DNA of 64,000 nt, from positions 26,417,463-26,481,462 of the forward strand of contig NC_081139.1 in NCBI RefSeq assembly GCF_958295425.1. The letters run 5' to 3'. Origin of the DNA: Solea solea. Lineage: Eukaryota; Chordata; Actinopteri; Pleuronectiformes; Soleidae. Both the position numbers and the translations under genes were made by a program. Below are positions 11,366-23,312 of the stretch, piece after piece (positions within the stretch are counted from its first letter, which is position 1; every line of letters starts with the position of its first letter). The notes under the pieces are model-generated. The model was not told the origin of the DNA, did not search any database, and worked only from the letters and a program-made list of their open reading frames with translations.

Positions 11366-11700
11366 ATTTGGAAATTTAGCCGCGTTCGAGTGTCGGAGTT
11401 GACGGTCGTAAATCCAAAGATCTTTCCCAGCAGTCATGTCAAAAATAGTGCAAAATGTATCGTTTGTTTGGGGTTTTGTTTTCGGACCCTGTTTTAACTT
11501 TGGACTGATAAAGTCACTGTTTATTTTCGTACTGTCCCAAGTTATAGATGATAACAAACATGAAACGCTGTCAAAGCTGTAGCTATGTAGTTTCGAAGGT
11601 TTTGATATTTCCGATAGTCATGAAAGCAGCGCCGTCGACAGTCTGCGATTACACTAAACAACCAACAGGTGGCAGCGTTTATCCTTTGTTTTTGTGGTGT
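11340..11700 (-). promoter_or_regulatory. UBA3 promoter region with a YY1-type site at the start codon
   Basis: Read on the minus strand, the start codon sits inside AAATATGGCGGA, a good match to the YY1 site common at the 5' ends of housekeeping genes. No TATA box is evident. A modest CpG-richer zone extends to about 11700. In mammals ARL6IP5 lies head-to-head with UBA3, but I see no ARL6IP5-like exon upstream here. Confidence 0.45.
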
Positions 11701-11853
11701 GGCGCTGGTGAACTGGGCAAACACAATGTGCATTGTATTTCCATGATGAAACAATGTATTTTATGCGTATTAGTACAGATATATCAATGAATTTATTGAT
11801 TTATTTTATTTATTGACATTTCCTTTCCAAGTTTTAGACACACTGGTTTCCAT

Positions 11854-12147
11854 TAGGCCTGAAACAATTGCTCGATTAATTAATTGATTACTAAATTACT
11901 ATTTTTTTTTTATCATCGATTAGTCTGTTTGAGGGTTTTTTTCATTTTTCCAGCTTCTTAAATGTGAATATTGTCTGATTTTCATTTGTTCCATATAACA
12001 AATAAATTGTTTGTGGACAAAAGAAGACATTTGAGAACATCATTATTTCCAGGTTTGGAAAACAGCGATCAACATTTTCTGATATTTCGTGGACCAAACG
12101 ATTACTTAATACATTTATTGAGAAAATAATTGTTAGTTGCAGCCCCA
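11854..12147. mobile_element. Degenerate MITE, same family as 8310-8561
   Basis: It begins TAGGCCTGAAACAATTG and ends GTTGCAGCCCC. The interior includes CTTCTTAAATGTGAATATT, ACATTTGAGAACATCATTA and a TTTGTGGACAAA-type block. The ends are mutated, so the terminal inverted repeat is imperfect. It lies just upstream of UBA3. Confidence 0.65.
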
Positions 12148-12149
12148 AA

Positions 12150-13135
12150 TAGGCATTAAACTTAAATAAACCATTCCATTCTAGTTAGTGAATCAAAACA
12201 TTTTCTGATTTTTCTGTGGCTATTCTTGATTGATCATATTAAGTAAAATTAACTAATTCTCTAATTTACCCAAATGTACATAATTCACACAACCATTTAT
12301 TCTCTGAGCATTATTTAAAACTGCTCATTTCCAGGGCACAACCTCAGACTTCTTTATAAGTTGACTACAAAACATTAAATTCATCTTAATTATTTTCCAT
12401 TCAAGACTTATTTGGCCAGACAAGAAGACACACCAAGAGACAAAATAAAAAGCCAGAGCTATTTACATAATTTTTCTTTGTGTTTTTTTTTTATTAATAT
12501 GCCCTCTTCATTAAAATTCATTATTATTATTACAAATGTGCTCCTCTGAGTTGCGTTCGCTGGGCACTGAGCAGGAAATTGAGACCCTGTTATTTATGTT
12601 TAACGATTTGACAAGTGAGCAGCGCTCCCTCGAGTACGTGATTTACTGTGTTCAAATGAACCTCGGTGTTCTTCATCTCTCATTACAGAGTGATTAATAA
12701 AGCGGAGATGGGCTTCTGTGTGTGTTTTAAGAGACTGTGAAGTGTCTGTGAACATAATTAAACCACCTGCTTCACCCCCTGTTTTATTAAAGGGAAGGTG
12801 GAGGACTTACCTTTAACAGAGGTCACCAAAGAAGCTGGTTTAATGAGTGGATTAATTCCACGTGTGAAAGTGCATTCATACATATTTTACCCAGCTTTTC
12901 TTTGATTTTAATGGTTTGACGACACTTTAAGTGAGCTGGGGTTTTTTTTCATCTAGAGATTTTTAATGAGATGTTCCATATGACAGCGTCCAAAAACTGA
13001 TAACTAAAAATAACTTCTGTGGCTGTGTCCTTCATAGATGACTGCCTGCCATCCCATCTCACTCGCTCTGTCTCTTTCTTTCTATAAAATGAAGACTGAG
13101 TCCTATGACACATCGTAGGGATGGCTCGTTCCCAT
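12150..13135. other. Non-coding intergenic DNA, possible regulatory sequence at 12540-12850
   Basis: I see no gene. The segment 12540-12850 has balanced composition and no obvious repeat. It includes AT-rich homeodomain-type motifs (GATTAATAAAG, ATAATTAAACC), a texture seen in conserved non-coding elements. Conservation cannot be judged from one sequence. Confidence 0.3.
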
Positions 13136-13137
13136 TT

Positions 13138-13590
13138 TGTTTGATATCAGTACCAATATCATAACCTTGAGTATCTACCAGTATCATAACCTTGAGTATC
13201 TACCAATATCATAACCTTGAGTATCTATCAATATTACAACCTTGAGCATCTATCAATACCGAAACCAATATCAGACCCTTGGGTATCTATTGATACCAAT
13301 ACCAATATCACATCTATCAATATAAATATCATGACCATGAATATCTACCAATACGGATACCAATATCAGAACCTCTAGCACCTATCAATACCAATATCAC
13401 GACCTTGAGCATATATTAATATAAATATCATGACCTTGAAAATCCATCAATTCCGATACCAATATTGCGACCTTGAGTATCTATCGATACCAATATCACA
13501 ATCTTGAGTATCTATTGATACTGATACCAATATCACAACTTTATTTATCTATCGACATCTATCAATACCAGTAGCAATTTCACAACCGCA
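13138..13590 (+). repeat. Minisatellite of 'CCAATATCATAACCTTGAGTATCTA' type units
   Basis: About ten or more degenerate units share the core ATAACCTTGAGTATCTA and a variable CAATACCAATATC block. Unit length varies between roughly 30 and 50 bp. The first units are the most homogeneous and the array decays to the right. It is non-coding. Confidence 0.85.
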
Positions 13591-14475
13591 CATTCATCAT
13601 CAATGTGTTTATTTTGTAAGTATTCTCATACATTTTATTGTGAAAGGGGCAACAGACTGTATAAATCTACAGGGAGAATTGGATGTAAAGTAGGGCAGGA
13701 GAAGAGGAGAAAGTCAGATGTGTCTTCCAGTGCTGACATATTTGTATAGATTCCACAGAAATGCCATCTGTCATTTTCGTACCTGAAGCAGCGACACAGT
13801 GAATGTCAGTGCTGTGCCTTTGACGTGACCCAGCTCTCTGCCATCCATCAACGCCAAAGTCAGTGAAAAATGTGTCCTCGCAGAGATTGAAGGGTCCACC
13901 GTTGAATAGATGGTTTCTCAAGAAACTCAACAAGAATAACTAGGACAGCGGCTGTAAAGGGGCTACATTTACCACAGTGGGGTCAAGAATATGTCCATGT
14001 AGCATCCATGTACCTCGATTAAAGACTTTGTTGTGTACTAGAAGTCGATTGATATGGGTTTTTCAATAGCTGATGCAGATGTTAATAAATCTTCCTCACT
14101 TGCAGACAGTGTTTCTACAGCGCTACTGCGCCACATACAGGCCTGGCATATGTACTACACAGTGTTTAGAGACGTTCTAATGCTGCGTTTTTTAACGTGG
14201 ATTTAATTAATGATGCCGTGTTTTTGAAAAACCCTTTAAAAATGTAAAAACGTTAAAAGTAGTTCTGTTTCCGTGTGGATTGAGCCTTAACAGTCTTAGT
14301 TGTGTGTGTGTGAATATTTCTGAGTGGATAAATGTTGTTTTCTAAAGTGCTTTATGCTGAATTTTATATGCATGCAAAGTGCAATATAAATAAATCAGAG
14401 CAGTCGATGAGTGATAACTGTGGCCGGTCCTCTTTTTTTCCTTTCATCTGACAAAAGAAAATATATATTAATAAC
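13591..14475. other. Non-coding intergenic DNA
   Basis: There is no recognisable gene or repeat. The minus-strand 88-codon frame at 13667-13933 has no similarity I recognise. Confidence 0.4.
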
Positions 14476-14489
14476 AAATTATGCAATTA

Positions 14490-14790
14490 TAGTCATAGAT
14501 AGATGTAGGTAGGTAGATAGATAAATATGTAGATATGAAGGTAGCTAGAGAGAGACAGAGAAAGGTAAGTAGGTAGGTAGGTAGAGAGAGACAGAGATAG
14601 GTAGGTAGGTATATAAATAGGCAGGTAGTTAGGTAGTTATATAAATATGTAGGTAGGTAGGTAGGTAGGTAGGTATATAAATAGGTACGTAGCTATATAA
14701 ATAGGTAGGTAGGTAGGTAGGTAGGTATATAACTATGTAGGTAGGCAGATGGATAGATATGTAGTTATGTAGACTGACAGACGGATGAAA
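14490..14790 (+). repeat. Compound (GTAG)n / (GATA)n microsatellite
   Basis: Long interrupted runs of GTAG and GTAGATA units are mixed with TATATAAATAG spacers and short GAGA runs. The array is about 300 bp. Confidence 0.9.
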
Positions 14791-15389
14791 ATAACACATC
14801 TGTTGGAATATGATCCTCAGAGGAGCTTTTTTGTTTGTGTGTAAATCTCATTCCCTCCCTGACACACGCTGGCCTCATACATCTGCATCTCCGTTTGCCA
14901 TGTGATGGCTTTTTGTCAGTGACGTCCAAAGTGGTGTTGATTGTGCTAATGATAATGTGTCACGGCGAAGCGTCCCATGTCGGAGCGCAGCTGAGAGCCA
15001 CGAGACAAGGAGACGCTCCTGTGTGGATGTTGTGTTGTGCTGTAGTGTGTAAGTGATTGATGACTCTCTCGGCTGAAGTGCTTTGATTAAGACTCCGGTG
15101 ATTTATCACCACTGCTCACAATGTAATTAAACTCCATATATACCCTCAACAAAACAGTGTTGTCTTGCCACATGATTGCAATATGAGCGAGTGTGTGTAT
15201 TTGTAGGCAATTGTGTGTTATCGGCTTCCATTTATACATCACATATTGCAAAGGACGTTCTAAATCGTCTCTAAAGTCTGTGTCTGAATAGATTTCCCGC
15301 CAATTTTTTTGTATTAAAATAGAAAATGTGATGCACGTTATGTCTTATCAAACTATTTTATGTGTGATTGATGTGTTTACCTTTGCCTT
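14791..15389. other. Non-coding intergenic DNA
   Basis: Unique-looking sequence with no recognisable gene. A 73-codon frame at 14835-15056 has no similarity I know. The 14840-15060 stretch is of higher complexity than its surroundings and could be regulatory. Confidence 0.3.
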
Positions 15390-15394
15390 AAAAA

Positions 15395-15765
15395 AACATG
15401 GAGAGCATTGAGTTCCCCTTTAATATGGTTAACCATAATATCTTGCTTTCTAGACTCTCAACATTCAATTTTTCAGTACAGTCACTGTCTTGGTTTGAGT
15501 CGTGTTTAAAATTTCGTGAACATTAGGTTGAAACAGGAATCCCACAAGGAACTATGCTGGACCCACTTCTTTTTCGCTTAAACATTAATAACTTGGCAGA
15601 AATGTACAATGTTTATGCAGTTGTACATGCAGCTAGAAAAAACAGTGCTGCTGTTGCAGATAAGCTAACAAAAAAAAACCTGGATGAAGTATCAGCTTGG
15701 CCCGGTGCCTCCTGTTTAACACCACACGTCAGGAAAACAAAAACCCATCTGTTTCTCTATTAAAA
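15395..15765 (+). pseudogene. Decayed non-LTR retrotransposon reverse transcriptase fragment
   Basis: Conceptual translation in shifting frames gives NMVNHNILLSRLS, then GIPQGTMLDPLLF, then YAVVHA. These correspond in order to the D-TVNH-ILL, G(V/I)PQGS-LGPLLF and YADDT motifs of LINE reverse transcriptases. The YADD active site reads YAVV, and at least one frame change separates the first block from the second. The fragment covers only the central RT region, about 120 codons. It is a dead insert, and the clade cannot be assigned from this piece. Confidence 0.75.
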
Positions 15766-16436
15766 AGCTGTCAGCAACAGAGTCACTGAACGTCAGGTGT
15801 AGTTATTTATTTATTTAAGTATAATGCTTATTTACTATAATTATTCATCACATATGACTCCAGTTATGAAGAGCAATATCCCCATCTTTTTCTACCCTCG
15901 AGAGAGGCAGTCATCCAGAAACTGCCTCATGTTAAACTCATGTTAGCTGCAGATTGACTTGACTTGGCAAATCATTACACTGAACAATAATAAAAAAAAT
16001 CTTTAAAAAAACATTGAAGTTTTCCATGCACGCAGAGGGAATGACAGCTCAGGAGACACAGGATCAAAAGAGCTGAGTAAGAACATTCAGATGCCAAATC
16101 TTTGAGTCACAGTCCCACCAGTGACTAATCTGACTTTATTGCCCATCATCACTTGTCAAGAAGTAAAATAATAGTTCAGCACTTTTGGAAATACGCTTAT
16201 TCTGCTTTAAGGACTGTCTTCTGCACGTGGTTCAGCACTTCTTCTCCAATATGTGCCTTATTAAAAGGTACATTGTGTAGAATTCAGCTACATTTATTGG
16301 TGAAGTTGCACACTCAGACAAATGAATCATGGCATAGTTAATGATTCACATCTATTTGAGTTTATTTAAATATTCATACGTTAAAAAATAAAAAATAAAT
16401 GTTATAATCCCAAAATTTTAATCCAATTCCTTAGAC

Positions 16437-16646
16437 CAGTGTTTCTCAAACCTTTTATACCAAGTACCACCTGAGAAAATATTGAGCTCTTGAAGGAACA
16501 CCATTATTACTGGTATAGTGAAATTAGATTAAGATGGAGTAAGAGATAAAAATGACTAATTATTATTATTTAACACACCCTGGTACATACAGTAGAACAG
16601 GGATCATACCACTAGTGGTACACGTACCACAGTTTGAGAACCATGG
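16437..16646. mobile_element. hAT-like MITE with 8-bp target-site duplication
   Basis: The element is 210 bp with inverted ends CAGTGTTTCTCAAACC and AGTTTGAGAACCATGG. It is flanked by CCTTAGAC (16429-16436) and CCTTAGAA (16647-16654), a one-mismatch 8-bp duplication as expected for hAT insertion. The ends belong to the fish 'CAGTGGTTCTCAAAC' class. There is no coding sequence. Confidence 0.75.
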
Positions 16647-16659
16647 CCTTAGAATGTTT

Positions 16660-17325
16660 TAAATATGGCTCTAACTGTGAAACAACCAATTATTCATTGA
16701 GTTAAAATATATGACAACAGAAGGAGAACCTTAAGACGCTGGTGTGGAATTTTCCTTCAGCCGTTTCAACTGCCTTTATTCCTGCGCTGTACTTCCTACA
16801 TCCTGTCCTCCTCAGCCGACTTCCTGCTCTGCCATTCCTACGACCTTCCATCACTATTGTCCTGTTGTCTGTGTGCTGAGGAGAGACATTGTGGACTGAA
16901 GAGACAACATCCACTTTGTCAGCAGTCATCCAGGAATTTCCTCACAGGAGTGAAACACACCTAAGAGAGCGGTGGACCACAGATAGTTCAAGGTTTACAT
17001 TTGTCATCTACAAAGAGTAAAGAACCGGGAGAAAGCTGTGGCCACGACTCCCAACATCACCAATCCTCACGAATCTTACCGACCATTTTATTTGTGGCTT
17101 GTTTCCTTTACATTTAAATGACAGTTTATTAAATGGCCTCTAGGGAGCAAAACCACTGCGATCATCAGTTACATCAATATGTATTTTCCTGAAGAGTTTA
17201 TGGTCTCAATTGCCAGTTTCAGGTGTTCTTCAAAAGAAGGTGATGTGAATTTAATAAATTATCTTCTCATTTAGATGATGAAAGTATGTCACATATGAGT
17301 GGACATTGTGTGATTGAAACAGGTA
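16660..17325. other. Non-coding intergenic DNA
   Basis: I recognise no gene or repeat. The minus-strand 75-codon frame at 16702-16929 is unconvincing. Confidence 0.35.
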
Positions 17326-17329
17326 TTCT

Positions 17330-17850
17330 CCATTAGGGAAGGTTGTGGTACTTTTCCGTTGTTTTCCATTACTTCATAGTACCTCCTCAATAAGGGCAGG
17401 GTCATCAAAGCATGGCTGCACAAAACTGCCATGACGTTGTTTTATACGCGCCACAAACACACAAACTAGTGTTTTTTCGGTGTAACTGAATCATTAGAAT
17501 AAGTTGAGATTTGTTCATAGAATCGTTCAGTTATTCCTGCATGACCGTCTGATACAGTCCCTGAACTGAAATATCACTGAACGGGTTGTGATTTGTCTCA
17601 TGATCGCCGGCTTTCAGCAGTGCTGTCGCTAAATACACCAGACTCCTGTTAAATGTTGACATTTTAGACATTTCCTTTGCTAAATGTTGGAGATTTTCAG
17701 GATTTTTAAGTCTTTTTAACTGATCTACAGCTCGGCATTTTTTGATTTGATTCTTCCTCTTTGACCTATCAGATCAGAAGAGTCGAGCTAGTCGAGTAGA
17801 GCTGAGTAGTGCTAGAACTGTACTGACATAGTGCCAGTCAGATCTCAAAT
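17330..17850. repeat. Dispersed repeat, probable non-autonomous DNA transposon remnant
   Basis: Typical fish-repeat phrases occur (TTTTCCGTTGTTTTCCATTA, then GTCGAGCTAGTCGAGTAGAG towards the end). The internal block around 17605-17700 (CGCCGGCTTTCAGCAG, AATACACCAGACT, AAATGTTGGAGATTTT) recurs at 30045-30130, showing a dispersed family. The superfamily is not certain. Confidence 0.55.
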
Positions 17851-19200
17851 ATTGACCCTTCAGAAACGGGAGTTTGAAGATAACGCCACTACATTGTTTT
17901 ATAGTTTAATAGGGTATAAACACAATATAGTGGTAACTTCTGGATTTAAACTACACTGGCAAACGTAGAATGCCACCTCGGACAGGGAGGGTTCAAGGAA
18001 CACTGGAGAAAAGGTTCTTCAAATCAGATCCTGCAAAAATCCAGGTAGCAAAGCAACAAAATCGAAATGAGTGTCATGAGGGTTAAGGTGTGTCACGTTC
18101 CACAACGTGTCAATATACCACATAAACAGTTGTGATTTATGAGCGCGAAGCCACTTTGTTTTGTCTGCACTGTTCCCACCCTGAGGATTAACCCTGAGGG
18201 ACTTCCTCAACCCTGCATTTTATGTTCTAGTCTTTCCTCTGCAGAGCACGGGGCAGGGTGGAGCTTAAGGAAGTGGGGTATATCCTTCCTTTCCACTCAG
18301 AATGGACGAGGAGAGAGGCTGGAGGCTCGGAGGGCTCGCGCCCTGGTGCTTCTCACAACGTGCACCGCGTATCTCCTCTGTCATTGCACTGATTTCTGCA
18401 GCAGATTTTATCGTAAAGGGCTACAAGTGAAAGTCATTTGAAACAGTCACAGGAGATAAAGTATCTTTAAAAACCTCTCTCTTTAAACGCTTTAGAGTAA
18501 CACACAGCGTTGCAGCTTGGCAGCATTTAATGTGAAACTGCCGGTGAGATTTACAGTATTACAGTGACATCTTCATGAAAACATGTTGTTCTGTCATCGC
18601 AGAGTAGCAGTTTTGTCGTTTTCTCTGCTGCATCGCTGTAAATTAGATTCCATCAATAAGTCATATTTTATGTGCTTTCATAATATAATACATAATGAAA
18701 TGAGCGGTAACATTGATATTAATTTTTCACTTGGCTTTACACAAAGTGGCTCCCTGCAGCGGGCACCATATTACTCATGTCGACACATAAAACACTGATG
18801 ATTATTACCCGTTTGGAATTTCCTTGCCATTAAATCTTTATGGCTGCTGCACATCTGTGTGCAACGGTAACACGTCATACTTTAATGAAGGAAATTCATC
18901 ACTGCGCAAGTTCGGGGTTTATGTAGGAGGTTGTGTTTTCATCAGTGTGGGTTTATCTATAAGTTTGAGCAACTTTCTGTCAGACAATTTCTGACGGATC
19001 AATCGCTTTAGGTGATTGAATTGGTAAGAATCTCCCCACAGCTGCTGTTTACAAGCTGAGAAATGAAGGTTTAATGAGTGTTTTATTCCATTAATTGATT
19101 ATTAATCCATTACGAAATTAATTATCAACTATCCGTTAATCAATTAATTTGGTTTGTGGACCAAACAAGATTAACATTTTTCAACATTTTAACAACAAGA
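17851..19200. other. Non-coding intergenic DNA
   Basis: No gene is recognisable. Short frames at 18139-18441 and 18583-18798 lack family resemblance. The stretch 18780-18960 is complex and non-repetitive and might be regulatory. A fragment of the 8310-8561 MITE family (ATTAATTGATTATTAATCC) is visible near 19085-19180. Confidence 0.35.
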
Positions 19201-19204
19201 TCAA

Positions 19205-19420
19205 CAACAAAGCAGTACAAATGGGGGATCGGTTTAAATGAAGTGTGTCTATCTTTGCTATGCTAGGTGGCGAATGTGGCTAGTTGTTAGCAGGTCTTCC
19301 TATCATTTACTAACTTAAAAATATCAAATTCTTTCAGCTGGCAGAGCAATAGAAAAGTCTTCTTGTCAGAACAACAAACTCAAAATCTTGAAATTCCCCG
19401 TTTTTTTGTTGCTGTTTTTT
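19205..19420 (+). repeat. Dispersed repeat B, partial copy
   Basis: It shares AATGAAGTGTGTC, TGTGGCTAGTTGTTAGCAG, TCTTCCTA and ACTTAAAAAATAT-type phrases with 21010-21190 and, more distantly, with 53682-54162 and 56100-56340. Confidence 0.55.
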
Positions 19421-20097
19421 TTCTGTGAAACGACTTCTTCTGTTGCTAATCACCCAGGTTAGCTTGAGTCCAACTGAAGCTATACATGTATGAAGCTTCT
19501 GTATGACAATGACAATAAAGAATCTGCTGTTTTCTAACATAAAACATGTGTGAAGAGGATTCTGTATCTGCTTTACACGATCCTCAGCAAAATAAGTCAC
19601 AATATGCAGAAGACAAAGTGCTTTTGATTCAAATGTATGTTTGTAACAATAAGAAATGTTACTGCAGAAACTCATCCATCTCATGCATCCATCTCACTGT
19701 AATAACCAAGCAAAATATTCTGTACTATGCTTACATGCTGACACCTGTTTTAATATTTAATTGGACATATTCTTGCTGAACCAGGCAATGCATCGCTGGT
19801 CCGTAGTACCGTTGTAATCACAGTAGTAAACAAAGGTTTTTACAGCGTGCATATCCTGTAAAACGCCACCTAAACACTACAGAGCACTGGATTCAATAAG
19901 AAGGTGAACAGGGATTAGCACTGTACGCTAATATACTGTAATAACTGGACTTTCACCCTAATTTTAAATGCTTCGTCCTAATGACACCAAAAAAGTAAAA
20001 GCTACTTTCACAGCTAGAATCGCTCACGCACAGAATTAAAACTGTTTATTCCCTAACCTCTTCCCGTTTTACTTTACCTAACTTTTTATGTTTTCTA

Positions 20098-20400
20098 TTA
20101 AGCTCTTCTCGATGACATAATAGCGGATCCCCCACTGCGTGTGTGAGCAGCAGGTCGTCCTGCACTGAGCTCCCACCCTTCGGTAATGAATCCATTAGAG
20201 TGCAACGAAAATGAGGCCTTAATTAAAAACAATTTGGATGCTAAATAATGGATTAAGCTGGTGGCCAAGTCGGTGTTTAGCAGCTCCTGTGGGCCACACA
20301 GTGAAAGAATGACTGTCCCATAATAATCCAACATAAAGAATACATTAAATTCATTAGCATCTGATGACGTTTATGGCTGTGATGCACCATTTGAACCTAA
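20098..20400. other. Candidate non-coding regulatory element
   Basis: The sequence is unusually complex and repeat-free for this region. Several homeodomain-type cores lie within 300 bp (CCTTAATTAAAAAC, AATGGATTAAGC, ATAATCC, CATTAGAG). The 78-codon minus-strand frame is not recognisable. It could be a conserved enhancer, but conservation cannot be tested here. Confidence 0.3.
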
Positions 20401-20764
20401 CACCAATGTTATTAATAATGATAACAATAAAGTACAGCTTCAAAATGACTTATCCAAAATGTACGCACAGCCCAAATTAATGATGTAACAACTGTACTAA
20501 AATGATCCATAACCCATATTCCATAAAACCTGTATTAATATAAAAAGAACAGTGAAGACACAAAAGAGAGACACAAACCCGTCATCATTCATGTACTGAA
20601 TGCACTCATAATAATAACAATGATAATGAATAAATTATACGAATGTGTCATCAGTTTCCAGTCAGTTCAATTTGCTTTATATATATATATTTGCTATATA
20701 ACCTTAATTTTACTTGAAAGTCATATTGCAATAAAATGAGACGATGGTTAACAACAATTAACTT

Positions 20765-20832
20765 CATTCATTCATTAAATTTTAACTGCCTTATCCTCCA
20801 CATGAGGGTCACTGGGGGCCTGGAGCCGACAA
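20765..20832 (-). repeat. SINE tail fragment
   Basis: Read on the minus strand it gives GGCTCCAGGCCCCCAGTGACC followed by a GGATAAGGCAG-type block. That is the tail of the V-SINE-like element at 39055-39425 and its relatives. Confidence 0.6.
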
Positions 20833-21004
20833 TTAACATCCGACAACAATAAATACAAATAAGAAGCTGAGAAATTAAGGTTTCACTAGGGTTTTATTCC
20901 ATAAATTGGTAATTAATCCGTAAAAAAATGTAAAGGGCATCTTAATGGTCTAGTACACATAGAAATTTAATAATTAGACTACTGTCCTTATCCCAGTATA
21001 CAAG

Positions 21005-21190
21005 TACAAATTGGGAATCAGTTTATTGAATGAAGTGTGTCCACCTCTGCTAAAATACCCCCCTCTAGCTTATTAGCTTTAGCGGTTTCAGGTTTAGCAT
21101 GTGGCTAGTTGTTAGCAGATCTTCCTAACATCTATTGACTTAAAAAATATAGCCAACATCAGGCTAGCCATTGTTAGCCACTGTTAGCAA
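21005..21190 (+). repeat. Dispersed repeat B, partial copy
   Basis: It is closely similar to 19205-19420 over GAATGAAGTGTGTC, TGTGGCTAGTTGTTAGCAGA and TCTTCCTAACAT. The flanking sequences differ, so the two are separate insertions or ancient duplicates. Confidence 0.55.
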
Positions 21191-21304
21191 TTCCAGTTGA
21201 TAACAGCACTGTACATGGTATTTTACACACAGACAACATGAATACTGATAAAAATGAAACACTACTTTGTGTACGACTCATTTACTGTGATGCAAATACA
21301 ACAG

Positions 21305-21760
21305 GAGGCAAGGCAAGTTTATTTCTATAGCACCATTCATACACAGGGCAACTCAAAGTGCTTTACGAGAACATAGAAATACATAAAGAAAATCAATTAA
21401 TAAACGCAAAATCAACATTAAAATTAAAATAGTCATGAGAGATAAAAGTGCGATTGGCCAATAAAAGGTGCATTTAAAAGACGATGAACTGATAACTAAG
21501 ATGATTATTTAAGATTTTAAGAAAAAGCTGCAGTAAATAATAATGTTTTCAGGCCTGATTGAAATGCACTCCAGTCTGAGCGGAGCTCAGGTATTCAGGA
21601 AGTTTGTTCCACACATGAGGCGCAGAATAACTGAATGCTGCTTCACTTCAAACCTGTTCCTGATGATCTTAGAGCTCTGGGTGCTTCATCAAGAACTAAT
21701 AAGTCTAGGATGTATTTTGGTCCAAGACCATTCAGTGCTTTGTTTCAGGAAGCATTCCAT
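21305..21760 (+). repeat. Teleost dispersed repeat ('TTTATTTCTATAGCACCATTCATACACAGGGC' type)
   Basis: It opens GGCAAGTTTATTTCTATAGC, passes through an ACTCAAAGTGCTTTAC block and an A-rich centre, and ends in a TTCCACACATGAGGCGCAGAA / GAGCTCTGGGTG block. The order matches, from memory, a widespread fish interspersed element. The 88-codon frame at 21543-21809 lies inside it and is not a host gene. The class is unassigned. Confidence 0.6.
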
Positions 21761-21799
21761 GTGTAAAGAACGCTCCATGACCTCAGAAATTACAATTTA

Positions 21800-22590
21800 T
21801 GACTACTAATGGAAGACCCCATTAGTTGGATTAACACAATCATTGGATTTTTTGCTAATTATGTACGGACTGATATACACATGTGACATTTGTACGTACA
21901 GTATACGCTGCACACGTGCCGGGCAGCTGAGCCCTCGTCAGCCAAAACAAAGGATTATTCTTTCTCGCTCTTGTACTTGACATGATGACTCCATCACACG
22001 TCTGTGTCACCCAGCGTCACACTGACTGATTGTTTGTCCTGCTTGTGCCACTAAACCACCCAAAAGCTCAGGAAATTAAATGCACCGCAGAGGTAATAAC
22101 AGAGAGTAAATCCTGGCTGGGGTTCGTCGTGTTGTGTTGTGGTGGCAGGTATTACCACGTTAAGCCCGGGCAGAGGGGAACATCACAGCCCAGCTTTCCC
22201 TCATTACACCTCATCTACAGGGGGATTTACCGCTTTTCCAAAAGGAAAAAAAAAGAAAGTTTCAGTCTGGGTCGTGTGGCGGGCAGTTCATGTCGGTGCA
22301 CAGATCTCATCGAGATGAAATAGCCTCACGATGAAATAGCCTCACACAGTCTATTATATGTCCCTGAGTTTGCCGCACGAGATATGATGTGTTTGACCAT
22401 GTAAGTGGGCTTTATGGAAATATTATAAATGATACCTAATTTACGTTCACTAGCCACTTGTTTAGGGAATATGTGTACCTAATAAATTGAACGAAGCTGA
22501 ACATGTCGTGTGTTCAGATGTTCTGGTTGTAGCCGAAAGTCAGAATTTCCAAATTTAGATTTCCAAATTGGGAAGTCAACATGCTGTTAA
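21800..22590. other. Non-coding intergenic DNA
   Basis: No gene is recognised. A Tc1-type terminal fragment (GTGTACCTAATAAATTG) is visible near 22448-22490. Confidence 0.35.
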
Positions 22591-22930
22591 TACTGTAAAG
22601 ATGTTCATGTTTCATAGATATAAAATAAGGGCTGGCTACATCGTGATACAGGAAACAATCAGGAGATTGTTAAAAATACTGGATCTCCAGGTGGTGCAAC
22701 TGAGGAGCTGGAATACGGAAGTGTATTGCAACCAGCTTTTGTTGGATGTGTTGAGGAGCAAAAACAGACCTCGGAAAATAAAAATCGTCTAAAAACAGAC
22801 CTTAAAAAATATATCGCAAAAGGAGACCCTGAAAATAAATCTTGTAAAAACAGACACGAAAATAAATCTCGTAAAAACAGCCTGTGGAAAAAAATCTTGT
22901 AAAAACAGATTCCAACAAAAATAAAAGAGC
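22590..22930 (+). repeat. Satellite-bearing element, copy 1
   Basis: A unique head (22590-22760; AAAGATGTTCATGTTTCATAG, GAGGAGCTGGAATACGGAAG) is followed by a short tract of 'AAAAACAGACC(N)GAAAAAAATCTCGT' units. The same head-plus-tract arrangement recurs at 24728-25620, where the tract is much longer. No coding content. Confidence 0.85.
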
Positions 22931-23189
22931 AAGCACAACAAAGATTTGCACAAGAAGAAATGGTGTATCTACATCTGCTGCGGCATGAGTTTGCAGAAAT
23001 ATTAGATTAATTCCGCGACAGTAAAGACTAAATGACTTTGGTGTCGGATATCGGCCTAAACGCAACCAATATATTGACATATTATTCAAACCCTACGACG
23101 TTGAGAAAAATAGCCTGTGTCCATCTTTATATCGAGACGTGACTGCGTGTGACATTCCCAGTAAATACTTCAACACCACATGTCTTAAG

Positions 23190-23312
23190 CAGCCCGTCTT
23201 GATCATATCTACATACCTAATACATTGAGTTGGCACCATGCGATTGACTGATCACATATTTGCATTATAAAAAGCAGTTTATCAAGTGGACCTAATAAAT
23301 TGGCCGGTGAGA
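23190..23312 (-). mobile_element. Solo terminus of a Tc1-like element
   Basis: Read on the minus strand this matches the 5' end of the same Tc1-like family as 9939-10160. It includes ATTTATTAGGTCCAC, AACTCAATGTATTAGGTATG, and an AGACGGGCTGCTTAAGACATG-type block. No transposase region remains. Confidence 0.6.
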
